Source: Garcia nutans (Eukaryota; Streptophyta; Magnoliopsida; Malpighiales; Euphorbiaceae). Taken from it: 64,000 nucleotides of DNA. Shown piece by piece: positions 24,581 to 35,409 of this stretch. Position 1 is the stretch's first letter, and the number at the start of each line of letters is the position of its first letter. Under the pieces are notes generated by a model, which saw nothing but the letters and a program-made list of their open reading frames with translations, had not been told where the DNA came from and did not search any database. The translations under genes were made by a program, and so were the position numbers. Location of the stretch: NCBI GenBank assembly GCA_947685225.1, contig CANTUV010000011.1, positions 62,546,501-62,610,500 of the forward strand, read 5' to 3'.

Positions 24581-25780
24581 AAAATAATAGATAGACTCTA
24601 ATTTATAATATAAATTATTAAATTATAAAAAAAAGGATAGCTTATCAATTTTGAGGGAACTAAAAATTTAAATTATTAAAAAGTAAACAATAGAGATTTT
24701 TTTTGTCATAAACTATTGCTTTGCATATTTAGCACATTGTTTTTACCAAAACAACTGACTTTGGTAAAAAGAATATAACTGGAAATAATAATAATAGAAA
24801 TAATAATAATAAGAAGAAGAAGAAGAAATTCATTAGTTGTGTTGTGCACCTATATCGGGTGAGGAAATGTACCAGTCAATTGAATCTCTATCTCCAAAAA
24901 ATGAAAAGAAAAAAAGATATTAACTGAAAATTTTAAAAAATAAATTATATTAACAAAATAGATATTTATAAATTTTCACACTATCCTAGTTTCCTTTAAA
25001 TTAGGGAAGTCAAAATAAAAGATTTTTTTTTACTTAATTAAGTCTCAAAATAAAACATTTTAAAAACTTATCACTAAGCGTATGTTTTGATGGAATAAAT
25101 TTAAGGAGAAATTAAATTTATTTTAATGAAGAAAATAAAAGTAAATGAGAAAAAATATTAAATTTATATTAAATATACTCTCCTTTATTTTTTTTATCCT
25201 ATTATTTTTTATACTAAATTAAAAAAAATAAGAGAAGTTAAATTTACTTTCTCCCCTTTTACCTCGGTTTACTTCCAACTAAACATAGGCTAAAACAAAA
25301 TAACTAACTAATTTATGACTAAATCAGTCTTTAAAATCATTAATTAGAAATAAAAATTCTAATTAAATTAAATTAGTAAATAAGTAAAAATAAATTATAT
25401 TTAATTAAAATAAATTATTTTATAATTATATTTTATTTAAAAAATGGCTATATAATCGGTGTATTTAGAAAAAAAAGGGAATAAGACTGTAACAGCTTTT
25501 ATTAGACCAACAAACAAACCACACGCAAAATCGTTGCGACTACTTCTCAACCTCCAACAATTTATTTTTATTTACTCATGAATATTTGTTCATTTTGCCT
25601 ATATTCATCGACGGAGGGAGAGTATCTTTTTTCACTTTTTCGTTATTTTCTTAATCAGGGACTTTTTAAACCATGGTTACTTTTTTACTTAACCATGGTA
25701 CACTTATCAAGTTAAGGAGTTAGACAGCAGCAAAGAACAAACCCATTTCTGTTTCTCACACACACACACAAACTCAACCT
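24581..25780. other. Intergenic DNA grading into the bHLH gene promoter
   Basis: AT-rich with AAT/AAG microsatellite runs near 24785-24830. The last 350 bp (about 25430-25780) are less AT-rich and include CA-repeat leader-like sequence (cacacacacacaaactc near 25758), the probable promoter and transcription start region of the bHLH gene. Confidence 0.45.
25670..25699. promoter_or_regulatory. Perfect 10-bp inverted repeat in the bHLH promoter region
   Basis: accatggtta at 25670-25679 is the exact reverse complement of taaccatggt at 25690-25699, with a 10-base loop. It sits about 90-100 bp before the CA-rich leader sequence. It could be a dimeric factor site or an RNA hairpin if transcribed. 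Role unknown. Confidence 0.4.
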
Positions 25781-25959
25781 CCAAACTTTGCTAGAAAGAG
25801 AGAGAAAGCCTTTTTTTCCCATTCCTTATTGTTTGTCAAGTTTAACCGATTGTTTGCTTTCCGGGAAAAATTTTATTCTTCAAACTGAACTGTCACTTTT
25901 CCTGGAAAATTTTCTGAACTCGAGAATATCATTCCGCTACCTTACCCAACTGTTGTCTC

Positions 25960-25983
25960 ATGATCCCCGTTTGCTTGCTTTAA
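25960..25983 (+). other. Short upstream ORF (7 codons) in the probable bHLH 5' leader
   Basis: ATG at 25960 is followed by six sense codons and a TAA at 25981-25983, encoding MIPVCLL. It ends three bases before a possible splice donor (CCG|GTGTGT, intron about 25987-26257, acceptor GCTTAG). If this intron model is right, the uORF would lie in exon 1 and could lower translation of the main ORF. Transcript evidence is needed to confirm it is in the mRNA. Confidence 0.35.
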
Positions 25984-26282
25984 CCGGTGTGTATAATTAT
26001 CTTTCAATTATTTTCTTTTTTGCATTAAATTTCAGTTTATATTTTTCTGGCTTTTCTTTATAACTTAGCTCTTGGCTATTGAGATCTGAAATTATATAAG
26101 ACAGTAACTTGGAAGAGAAACCATGTGGGGTAATTATATTTTTCTTAATGCATTGGATTTTGGTCTTTAGCTAAATAATTTTCTTTCTGCCTCAGTATTT
26201 TGGGGATTTGGTACTAAGATTTGATTTGGTTGTTAAAATTTGAACTTTTTTGCTTAGTGGTACTTTCATTTGGGGTTTAGAA

Positions 26283-28136
26283 ATGAAGATTGAGATAGGC
26301 ATGGGAGGTGGGCCATGGAACGATGAAGATAAACCCATGGTTGCAGCTGTTTTGGGCACAAAGGCTTTCAATTATTTGATAACAAACTCATTCTCAAACG
26401 AGAATTTGTTAATGGCTATAGGCAGCGACGAGAATTTGCAAAACAAGCTCTCGGATCTGGTGGACCATCCCAACACTTCAAATTTCAGTTGGAATTATGC
26501 GATATTTTGGCAGATTTCTTGCTCAAAATCGGGTGATTGGGTCCTCGGTTGGGGGGATGGGTCTTGCCGGGAGCCCAAAGAAGGGGAAGAATCTGAAGCC
26601 ACGAGAATTCTCAATCTACGTTTTGAGGACGAGACCCAGCAAAGGATGAGAAAAAGAGTTCTTCAGAAGCTGCATACATTGTCCGGTGAATCAGATGAGG
26701 ATAACTATGCTTTGGGATTAGACCGGGTTACTGATACTGAGATGTTCTTTTTAGCATCCATGTATTTTTCATTTCCCCGTGGAGAAGGTGGCCCGGGCAA
26801 ATGTTTTGCTTCTGGGAAGCATGTATGGATCACTGATGCCCTAAAGTCTGGGTCTGATTATTGTGTGAGGTCTTTTCTCGCCAAGTCTGCTGGGATTCAG
26901 ACAATTGTGTTGGTAGCTACTGATATTGGAGTTGTTGAATTGGGGTCGGTTAGATCCATTCCTGAGAGTATTGAAATGGTTCAGACAATAAGAATAAACT
27001 TTTCAACTCATAATTCAGTTATCAGGGCCAAATCATTGATGTCAGCAGCAACACCAGCCTTGCCAGTAGTCAATGAGAAGAAAGATGAGAATTCCCTGTT
27101 CTCGAATGTGGGGGTTGTGGAGAGGGTTGAAGGAATTCCAAAGATTTTTGGGCAGGACTTGAACAATTCAAGTCATGGCCATGGACATGGTTTTAGAGAG
27201 AAGCTAGCAGTCAGGAAAATGGAAGAGACGCCATCATGGGATGTTTATCAAAATGGGAATAGGCTTTCATTTCCAAGTACTCGAAATGGTCTTCATGTTT
27301 CTAGTTGGGGACACAGTTTTGGTTTGAAATCAGGGAGTTCACCAGAGGTATATGGTTCACAAACCACATCAAGTAATCTACAAGAGCTTGTTAATGGGGT
27401 TAGAGAGGAGTTTAGGCTGAACTACCCGGAGAAGCAGGTGCAAATGCAAATTGATTTTTCAGGGCCAACTTCAGGGCCTTCTGTTATTGGCCGGCCAGTT
27501 AGTGTAGAATCAGAGCACTCAGATGTTGAAGCTTCATGTAAAGAAGAGCGGCCTAGCACAGCTGACGATAGGAGGCCTCGTAAACGGGGTAGGAAGCCTG
27601 CAAATGGAAGAGAAGAACCCCTCAATCATGTTGAGGCAGAGAGGCAGCGAAGAGAGAAGTTAAACCAGCGATTCTATGCCTTGAGAGCTGTTGTGCCGAA
27701 TATTTCCAAGATGGACAAAGCTTCTTTGTTGGGTGATGCTATTGCTTATATCAATGAGCTTCAAACAAAGCTGAAAGAAATGGAATCTGAGAGGGAAAAA
27801 TATGGGAGCAGTTCAAGAGATGCATCAGCTTTGGAGGTTAATTCAAATGTAAGAAGTAAAAGCCAAGCCCCTGAAGTTGATATTCAAGCTTCCCACGATG
27901 AGGTTATTGTAAGGGTGAGCTGCCCGCTGGATTCCCATCCAGCTTCAAGAGTAATCCAAGTATTCAAAGAAGCACAGATCACTGTAATTGACTCAAAACT
28001 TGCTGCAGCAAATGACAGAGTGTTTCATACATTTGTGATAAAACCTCAAGGATCTGAGCAAATTACAAAGGAAAAACTGATGGCAGCATTTTCCCACGAA
28101 TCCAACTCATTACAGCAATTATCATCAGTTGGGTAG
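26283..28136 (+). CDS. bHLH transcription factor, bHLH13/JAM2-like, 617 aa, single coding exon
   Basis: Start ATG at 26283 (MKIEIGMGGGPWNDEDK). The N-terminal bHLH-MYC_N region (about residues 20-250) contains the FSWNYAIFWQIS segment of the JAZ-interaction domain and CREPKEGEES, both typical of bHLH13/JAM proteins. A basic Lys/Arg stretch (RRPRKRGRKPANGREEP) precedes the bHLH domain at about 446-500; His449, Glu453 and Arg457 are the usual E-box/G-box-contacting residues. The C-terminus (about 540-605) looks like the ACT-like dimerisation fold of this subfamily. JAM1-3 of Arabidopsis are JA-responsive repressors that compete with MYC2 at G-boxes; that role is carried over here by family. No lesion was seen, and a 5'-UTR intron is likely. 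The alternative is the close paralogue type bHLH17/AIB, but the N-terminus is closer to bHLH13. Confidence 0.93.
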   Translation: MKIEIGMGGGPWNDEDKPMVAAVLGTKAFNYLITNSFSNENLLMAIGSDENLQNKLSDLVDHPNTSNFSWNYAIFWQISCSKSGDWVLGWGDGSCREPKEGEESEATRILNLRFEDETQQRMRKRVLQKLHTLSGESDEDNYALGLDRVTDTEMFFLASMYFSFPRGEGGPGKCFASGKHVWITDALKSGSDYCVRSFLAKSAGIQTIVLVATDIGVVELGSVRSIPESIEMVQTIRINFSTHNSVIRAKSLMSAATPALPVVNEKKDENSLFSNVGVVERVEGIPKIFGQDLNNSSHGHGHGFREKLAVRKMEETPSWDVYQNGNRLSFPSTRNGLHVSSWGHSFGLKSGSSPEVYGSQTTSSNLQELVNGVREEFRLNYPEKQVQMQIDFSGPTSGPSVIGRPVSVESEHSDVEASCKEERPSTADDRRPRKRGRKPANGREEPLNHVEAERQRREKLNQRFYALRAVVPNISKMDKASLLGDAIAYINELQTKLKEMESEREKYGSSSRDASALEVNSNVRSKSQAPEVDIQASHDEVIVRVSCPLDSHPASRVIQVFKEAQITVIDSKLAAANDRVFHTFVIKPQGSEQITKEKLMAAFSHESNSLQQLSSVG

Positions 28137-30510
28137 TGCTTTTGCACCAAATCTCATTTAACAGTATAGTCCATAAGGTGTATTCGTAGTTCTTTGAAAG
28201 CTTCTTCGGAGTTTTTGGTACATCGGAGGGCATCATACAAAAAGCCATCTAAAAGTAGAAAATAACTACCTATTGACCAATTAGGGCAGCAAATTTTTCT
28301 GTGATTGTTTATAGTAAATACATATTCTGTCATAAGGAGGAAGTATTATTCTTGCAAGATGAATTAAATTCGTAAGTTTTTGACCAACTTTGCCATTGTT
28401 GGTTATTAAGAACTTATATATTTGTTCTGTTCTTTATGTTTATTTGTCTAATTATTTTGTTCCTTGCCAAATTATATGTTTAAAATTCAGCTATATTTGT
28501 TAGAGGATATTTTTTTAACTCTCGCGCCGAAATTCTCTGCACAGCACGTTTTCTGGTTCTAATTTTGGAAGGCAATGCCAATATTTTGAAGATTGAGATT
28601 CATTTGTTTGTGAAGAAATACCAAAAATGGATCTGATTCATATTGCAGAGCTTACTCTATGGTTATTAGTTGTTGATGTGATAGCAAATGGAACAGGCTT
28701 TAGTTCCCTACCAGTTCTGTCTCCGTCGATTGAGTTTCGCGTTGTATGATTCATGATTTTCACATGTTCCTTTTGAAATTCCTTTGAGCAAACTCTTTTT
28801 TGCTGCAGTACAGTGGTTCAGTTCATTGAACATGACTTGTATTTGAGGACGGTCAATCATAGATATTTGATTGGAAAGATTTTATTTTTGGTTTATGAAC
28901 AGTGCATAAACACCAAAGCCACAATACCAGGGAACGTTAATGAAGAACACAATTGCTAAATTTTACTATAAGAAGAAGAATGCAGCTACAGACCCTCTTT
29001 ATCATTACAGAATGTGCAGACTTTTCATGCGGGCACAGTATTGTCCCGAGTTTGGACCGTTGACCATCAAAACATATCTTATTTATTTATTTTATTTAAC
29101 TCTCTTGTGATAATTAAATAAAATTTAAATATGAAGTTATTATTTAGACTTTGTTTCGGTGTGTTTTTACTTTTTATCTAATTTATTTATTCTGTTTATA
29201 AATGGAGTTGTTTTGTTGTATTGTTAACCTTAGCAAAGGAAAAAAGTAGTAATGAACGTAAGAAAATAAGGACATGAGATGGTCCAAAGCGCTACACCCG
29301 TGATTGTAATTGGACCAATGAAATAAGTATGACAAAATATCATGTGGTGCATGTGTACCATTCAAAGCCAAATAAATAATTTTTTTTTTAAATAGAGTTT
29401 GAAAAATTATTTATCATAAAGAGTGACAGTAACATATGTACTTTTAGTGTTTGATCAACCGACTCCAATCTTGAACTCGTGTCTAATTCGTGTTTGCACA
29501 TGACTTTCAACTTTCAAGTCTTGTGCGTGTTTTTCAATAATCACGGTCGCTATTTATAACTTTACCCCTTTAAAAAAGTCCAATCACCAAATATTCCAAT
29601 TTTTTTTTTCCACTATCTAATATTAGTTTAGAATTTTATTTATAATATCAAATATTCAAAGCACTCGTAATAGTTTATTTACATGTGTATAAATGATGGA
29701 TTTTATATTTTTTTATATTTTAAATTATTATATATATGTCTTTCGGCGCTTTGTCAAAATTTAACTATTTTGAATTTTACAATAATTAACAAAAATATAA
29801 TTAAATCAATAAATTTTACATAATATTAATATTAAATAATTTTTTATTGATAAAAATATATTTTAAATATAAATAATTTAAAAACAACTTAAAAAATGAG
29901 AAATGACCCATAATTTATGACAAGTGAAAAAGAAAATTGAAATTATTTTATATCACCTTTTTTTTTATTCCACTTTCCTGTACTTCAATAATACTTTATT
30001 TATGAAAGCACTCGTAAGCTTCTTTTTATTTTAATATTTTGGTACGATTTGAAAATAAAAACAAATGTTTAGTGTTGTCTCATTAAATTTCAATGCATTA
30101 AAGGGTTGCTATTGTTTTCGGTAATTTTTAAGGATTCTACTGTTGAATAATAAATTTGGACAAATATTATTTTATTTTCTAATATATACAGAAAGATTCA
30201 ATTGATTTTTTTGGCATAATATTTAGTCAAATTATTTAAATATTTGAATAATTAATACAATAAAGTTTTAAATTAAAATTAATTCTTTATATAAAAAATA
30301 TTTAAATTATTCCAATCCAACATAACATACTAATAGTGGTTTGATTGAGACAATCCCTAGTGGGTATGAAATTAATAAATCCTAAAAAAGAGCATTAAAT
30401 ATTTAGGACACGAACTTACAAATAGATAGAAAGCCACCATCATTTTAGCCTTAAGCCTTTGGAAGTTTCATCTACAAGGGGTATTTGGATAAATTAAAAA
30501 AAAAATAAAA
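28137..30510. other. bHLH 3' flank, then AT-rich intergenic DNA
   Basis: About 28137-29050 is less AT-rich than the background and probably includes the 3' UTR plus some unrecognised sequence. No coding family is recognisable. From 29050 it is ordinary AT-rich DNA. Confidence 0.45.
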
Positions 30511-31130
30511 TGGTGAAGAAATTATACAGCCTCTGTGAATATTGGGCTAAATATACAGTGACTATATAAATGAGTTTAGAACCTCATCTTAACACAAAAT
30601 CAATTGACTTATGTTAAGACCCAATCTACACCACCTTATATGTTATTGTGTTATTGTATTTTATTATACTTTTTAGATGTGGGATTCACTTATATTTTCC
30701 AATACTCTCCCTCAAGTGCAACTGGGCCAAACATGGATGGCAATCTACTTTTTTTTTTTAGGTCCATCACAAATTGGCCTCTCTCTCTCTCAAGTGCAAC
30801 TAGGCTAAACATGGATGACAATCTACTTTTTTTTTTAAGGTCCATCACAAATTGCCTAGGTCTATTTTCACTGAGGCTCTAGGTTAACAACGGAGTCCAG
30901 GATCATCTGGCGGTTAGTCCATTACCTGGTAAGCTCTGATATCATGTTGTAAAAATTACACAAGCTCTGCGAGTGTTGGGCCAAATATACAGTGACCATA
31001 TAAATGATTTTGGAACCTCATCTCAACAGAAAACCAATTGGCTTATGTTAAGGCCCAATTTACACCACCTTATATGTCACTGTATTTTATTATACTTTTC
31101 AGATGTGGGATTCACTTATATTCTCCAACA
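30511..31130 (-). mobile_element. TRIM (terminal-repeat retrotransposon in miniature), 620 bp
   Basis: Two direct repeats of about 190 bp (30945-31130 and 30511-30704) share long stretches such as gatgtgggattcacttatatt and acaccaccttatatgt. Read on the minus strand, the 5' LTR starts TGTTGGAGAATATAAG and ends ACAACA. It is directly followed by TGATATCAGAGC (30944-30933), which matches the tRNA-iMet primer-binding site TGGTATCAGAGC at 11 of 12 bases. A purine-rich tract (ttgagggagag, 30715-30705) directly precedes the 3' LTR. The roughly 230-bp interior has no coding capacity and contains an internal duplication (ctcaagtgcaact..atcacaaattg). The LTRs differ at many positions, so the insertion is old. 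Confidence 0.85.
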
Positions 31131-31419
31131 AAAAAATATAAAAATTTAATTGAATTATGATATCAAATATTTTGCCATCCTCGAAAAAAAAAAGTTTTAG
31201 TTTTACCATTGTTACTAAAAAAAATATCAATTTACATATAAAAATTATTTATTTATTAGTATATAAAAATAAAATATATGTATCTATCTATGTTACGAAA
31301 TATTTATATATATATTATTCAGTGTCTCTAATATTCTTTCATTATATGCAAAATTTGATTCTTAAGTTCTATTTTTAAAGAAATTCTAATTATTTGACTT
31401 ATATTTTTCTTCATATATT

Positions 31420-34400
31420 AAAATTTTTTGTCCTACCTATAACTCTAAGGTTATTTGGATTACTGCTATCTATGGCTCACCTAATCCTCTTATTCGTAAG
31501 TCTCTCTGGACCTTGTTGCCGTCTGTGATCAATGATATGACTAAGCCTTGGTGTTTGGTTGGGGACTTCAATGCAGTTTTATTTCCTTTGGAAAGGAAGA
31601 ACTCGGCCAATGATTCTGCTTTTTGTCACCTCTTTCGGAATTTTTATGAGAGTTTGGGTCTCCTTGATCTGGGTTTTTCGGGTCAGTCTTTCACTTGGCG
31701 CGGTGGTTTGTCTTTTGCACGATTAGATAGGGCTTTGTGTAACTTGGCTTGGATGGAGTTTTGGTCTACCTCTTCTATCGTTCATCTTCCTCGTGTTAAC
31801 TCTGATCATTGCCCACTTTTGTTCACTTCTTTTTTCAGAAGTAGTGTCCCTCGACCTTTTTGTTTTAAATTCCTTAATGTGTGGCAGGAGAAGGAGGGTT
31901 TTCGGGCACTTGTTGCTAATTATTGGGATGTTAATAAGCATATTTGTGACAATCTTTATAATCTTTCTATGGCTCTCTCTTCATGGCATAAGTCGGTTAT
32001 TGGGAATCTGAGCTATAAGAAGTATCGGTTGCTGGATAGGATTGCGGGTGTTCAGAGAGATCTGGAGTTGGCTACTTCTCAGAATCTTCTTTCTTTGGAG
32101 ACTGATTTGAAAATGGAACTTGAAAGAACTCTCGATGATGAGGAAGCCATTTGGTGTCAGAAGGCCAAAGTTCAGTGGGCTAAGGCTGGAGACCGTAATA
32201 CGGCTTATTATCATGCTATTGTGAAAAATAGGAGGCGCAGGAATATGTGTGTGCGTTTAAAGGATAGTGATGGCAGGTGGCAGGATGATGAAGAGGTCTT
32301 AAAAACTTTGGCGGGCGAGTTTTTTGGCTCGCTTTATACCGAAGATAGGACGGTCTTTCCAGCTCTTGACTTTCCTAATGCTTTTCCTTGTCTTGCTGAT
32401 TTGGATCTTGTTAGTATTGCTGCTCCTGTGTCTATGGATGAGGTTCGAGCGGCTGTTTTTCAAATGGGTCCTCTCAAGGCTCCTGGTAAGGATGGGTTTA
32501 ATGCTTTCTTCTTTCAGAAAAATTGGGATATTGTGGGGAATTCTGTGTTGCAAGTTGTGAAGCAAGCGTTTGAGGGGACCTTTAATATAAGTTCTATTAA
32601 TGATACTATTATTACCCTTATTCCTAAAGTTAATAGCCCAAGTCTTATTTCTGAGTTTCGTCCTATTAGCCTTTGTAACAATATTTTTAAAATTATTACA
32701 AAGGTGATCACGAATAGGTTGAAGCCGATTATGCCGAAGCTTGTAGGGGTTGAGCAAACGAGCTTTGTTCCGGGAAGGCATATTGTTGATAATATTATTT
32801 TGGCTCAAGAGGTGGTTCACTCAATGAAGAATAAAGCTACTGGTAAAAAGTGGATGGCTATTAAAGTAGATCTTGAGAAGGCTTACGATCGCTTGGGTTG
32901 GGATTTTATAAGAGAAACTCTGATTTTGATTGGTTTGCCTTCTTTCTTTGTTACTCTTATAATGACTTGTATCTCTGAAACTTCGTTGAGTATTCTTTGG
33001 AATGGGCAAGTTGCAAAGACTTTGAAGCCTTCTCGTGGTGTTCGTCAAGGGGACCCTTTGTCTCCATATATTTTTGTCCTTTGTATGGAACGCCTTGCCC
33101 ATGGTATTTCTGATGCGGTTTTGCAAGGCCGTTGGAAGCCTATTCATCTTGCTCGTAATGGTCCTAAGTTGTCTCACTTGTTCTTTGCAGATGATTTATT
33201 TTTGTTTGCTGAGGCGTCTCAAGATCAGATGGGTGTTATCATGGATGTGTGTAGTAAGTTTGCGGCTTCCTCTGGGCAACGGGTTAATGTAGCTAAAACT
33301 GTTCTTTTTTGTTCTAAAAATGTGAACACTACCTTGGCTTCCAATCTTGGTAGGATCAGTGGGTTCAGACTTACTCTTAACCTTGGTAGATACTTGGGAG
33401 TGCCTTTAATTCATGATGCCAGGAAATCTGCAACTTTTGCTTATCTTTTGGATCAAGTTCGGTCTAGATTGGCAGGTTGGAAGGCTTCCACTCTTTCTTT
33501 AGCTGGTCGGATTACTTTAGCCAAGAGTGTTCTTATGGCCATTCCTTCCTATGCGTTTCAGGTAACGGCAATTCCTAAGTCTATTTGTAATGAAATTGAG
33601 AGGTGTTGTAGGGCCTTCATTTGGGGTTCTTCTGTAAATAAGAGGAAGCTGTCTTTGATAAAGTGGTCTGTGTTGACTACTCCTGTCTCGGCTGGTGGTC
33701 TTGGGTTGAGGAATATGTGTCTTTTTAATGATGCATTTCTTATGAAGCTTGTATGGACCATATTGCGATCGACTGGGTGTTTATGGGTTAGAGTGTTGCT
33801 TTCTAAATACAAAGTGCAGAATGTTTTTGATCTGTCAGCTCCTCGGGTAAATGGTTCTTCATGGCTCTGGAAAAATCTTGTTCGTCTATGGCCTGTGGTG
33901 AGTAATGGATTGGGTTGGGCGATTGGTAATGGCAAATCTATTCGGTTTTGGTTATATCCATGGCTTTTGGATGTTGGTCCCTTGAAAAATCATGCAATTT
34001 GTGAGATCCCTGATGATATGTTGCATTTAAAATTGTGCGAGGCTATCGATGATAATGGTAGTTGGAACTGGAATCTGTTTGGGCGGTTCCTCCCCCAGTG
34101 GATCATTGATAGAATTACTGCTCTATATTTGCCGTTTTTGTTGGATTTTGATGATGAAGTCTTCTGGAAGTTCTCTTCCACTGGGCAATTTACGATTAAA
34201 TCGGCTTATCTGCTTCTGTCCTCTTCGAATTATTTGCCTGTGGATCATCTTTGGAAAATTATTTGGTCTTGGCAAGGACCTCAAAGAGTAAGAAGTTTTC
34301 TTTGGTTACTGGCTCATGATCGTCTTCTTACGAATGGGGAGAGGTACCGTAGGCATTTGGTTATGGATTCCTTTTGTCAATTGTGTGGTTTAGAGGAGGA

Positions 34401-35409
34401 AACTTCTATTCATGTGCTGCGCAATTGCAATTTGGCGAAACTGGTTTGGTTCCCTTTATTGCCGAACTTTTTCATCTATGAGTTTTTCCATACTGTGGAT
34501 ATAAAGTCATGGTTGAGGATAAATCTGAATGCTAATTTTCTTGTTCAGGGAGTTAAATGGAGATCCTTGTTTGCTATTACATGTTGGAAGTTGTGGGAAT
34601 GGCGGAATAAAACTTTATTTGACGTTTCGTTTGTGAAACCTTATAATACAGTTGATTTCTTAATCAGCCTGTCTAAGGTGTATTGTGAGTTTTTAGGGGC
34701 TGATATGGTTTTTGGTAAGGCTAAAGTTCTGGGGTTTGTTTCTTGGGAGCCGCCGGTGTCGCCCTGGTTCAAGCTTAATTCTGATGGTAGTCTTTTGCCT
34801 AATCTGGGTAGAGCTGCTGCGGGTGGAGTTATTAGAGATGCGTATGGGAGTTGGGTACGTGGTTTTGCTGTCAATTTGGGTTGTTGCTCTAGCTTGGAGG
34901 CTGAATTGTGGGGTGTTGTGTATGGCTTGAACCTTGCTTGGGATATAGGTCTAAGAAGGGTTGCAGTTGAAATTGATAATGAGGCGGCAGTCCTTTTGCT
35001 GCAAAAGCCTATGGTTTCTTCTTCTAGGTTATCAAGTTTAATTTTAAGAGCCAAAAGCCTGCTTAGTCGGTCATGGATGGTTGAGTTACGACATATTTTT
35101 AGAGAGGCGAATCAAGTGGCTGACAAGCTTGCGAACTATGGTCATTTGATTTCTAGAGGTTTACAAATTTTAGATAGTCCACCTGTGGATGTGGGCATTT
35201 GTTTATTTAATGATGTTACTGGTGCTGTTTTTCCTAGACTTTTATCTATGTAATTGTCTTCTCTGTTTGTTTAATAATACTCCTCGGCTTCGGGATCCCC
35301 TTGATTGTGGTTCCAGACATACAGGTTACTTGTACTATCGCTGGGCTTGATCTAGGGGTGATCTAGGTTGAGTTCTTTGTTTGTTCAAAAAAATTTTTTG
35401 TCCTACCTA
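31420..35409 (+). mobile_element. 5'-truncated LINE with perfect 20-bp target-site duplication
   Basis: The direct repeat aaaattttttgtcctaccta occurs at 31420-31439 and again at 35390-35409, where it follows (and its first A merges with) the A-tail. The element body is therefore about 31440-35389. The left junction is TT|AAAA on the top strand, the cleavage preference of L1 endonucleases. The 5' end is lost inside the endonuclease domain, as usual when target-primed reverse transcription stops early, yet the reading frame stays open from the junction to the stop. A 3' UTR of about 130 bp follows the stop. The perfect duplication and the open frame indicate a recent insertion. Confidence 0.92.
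31441..35253 (+). CDS. LINE ORF2 fragment: partial endonuclease, reverse transcriptase, RNase H (about 1270 codons)
   Basis: There is no natural start codon at the junction, because the copy begins mid-domain with an in-frame VIWITAIYGSPN stretch. The remaining endonuclease keeps GDFNAV (31561) and SDHCPL (31801). The reverse transcriptase keeps the FADD box (33184-33195) and SRGVRQGDPLSP. The zinc-binding segment near 34200-34460 is present. The C-terminal RNase H keeps DGS, AELWG, IDNEA and VADKLA. ORF1 and about the first 100 residues of ORF2 are missing, so the copy cannot be autonomous. It is only moderately similar in sequence to the LINE at 10-16 kb, so it is a different L1 family. Confidence 0.9.
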   Translation, partial: NSKVIWITAIYGSPNPLIRKSLWTLLPSVINDMTKPWCLVGDFNAVLFPLERKNSANDSAFCHLFRNFYESLGLLDLGFSGQSFTWRGGLSFARLDRALCNLAWMEFWSTSSIVHLPRVNSDHCPLLFTSFFRSSVPRPFCFKFLNVWQEKEGFRALVANYWDVNKHICDNLYNLSMALSSWHKSVIGNLSYKKYRLLDRIAGVQRDLELATSQNLLSLETDLKMELERTLDDEEAIWCQKAKVQWAKAGDRNTAYYHAIVKNRRRRNMCVRLKDSDGRWQDDEEVLKTLAGEFFGSLYTEDRTVFPALDFPNAFPCLADLDLVSIAAPVSMDEVRAAVFQMGPLKAPGKDGFNAFFFQKNWDIVGNSVLQVVKQAFEGTFNISSINDTIITLIPKVNSPSLISEFRPISLCNNIFKIITKVITNRLKPIMPKLVGVEQTSFVPGRHIVDNIILAQEVVHSMKNKATGKKWMAIKVDLEKAYDRLGWDFIRETLILIGLPSFFVTLIMTCISETSLSILWNGQVAKTLKPSRGVRQGDPLSPYIFVLCMERLAHGISDAVLQGRWKPIHLARNGPKLSHLFFADDLFLFAEASQDQMGVIMDVCSKFAASSGQRVNVAKTVLFCSKNVNTTLASNLGRISGFRLTLNLGRYLGVPLIHDARKSATFAYLLDQVRSRLAGWKASTLSLAGRITLAKSVLMAIPSYAFQVTAIPKSICNEIERCCRAFIWGSSVNKRKLSLIKWSVLTTPVSAGGLGLRNMCLFNDAFLMKLVWTILRSTGCLWVRVLLSKYKVQNVFDLSAPRVNGSSWLWKNLVRLWPVVSNGLGWAIGNGKSIRFWLYPWLLDVGPLKNHAICEIPDDMLHLKLCEAIDDNGSWNWNLFGRFLPQWIIDRITALYLPFLLDFDDEVFWKFSSTGQFTIKSAYLLLSSSNYLPVDHLWKIIWSWQGPQRVRSFLWLLAHDRLLTNGERYRRHLVMDSFCQLCGLEEETSIHVLRNCNLAKLVWFPLLPNFFIYEFFHTVDIKSWLRINLNANFLVQGVKWRSLFAITCWKLWEWRNKTLFDVSFVKPYNTVDFLISLSKVYCEFLGADMVFGKAKVLGFVSWEPPVSPWFKLNSDGSLLPNLGRAAAGGVIRDAYGSWVRGFAVNLGCCSSLEAELWGVVYGLNLAWDIGLRRVAVEIDNEAAVLLLQKPMVSSSRLSSLILRAKSLLSRSWMVELRHIFREANQVADKLANYGHLISRGLQILDSPPVDVGICLFNDVTGAVFPRLLSM

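Noticed and set aside
30604..30882. 92-codon ORF with internally repeated residues
   Set aside because: It lies inside the TRIM element; the repetition comes from the element's own interior duplication, not from a protein.
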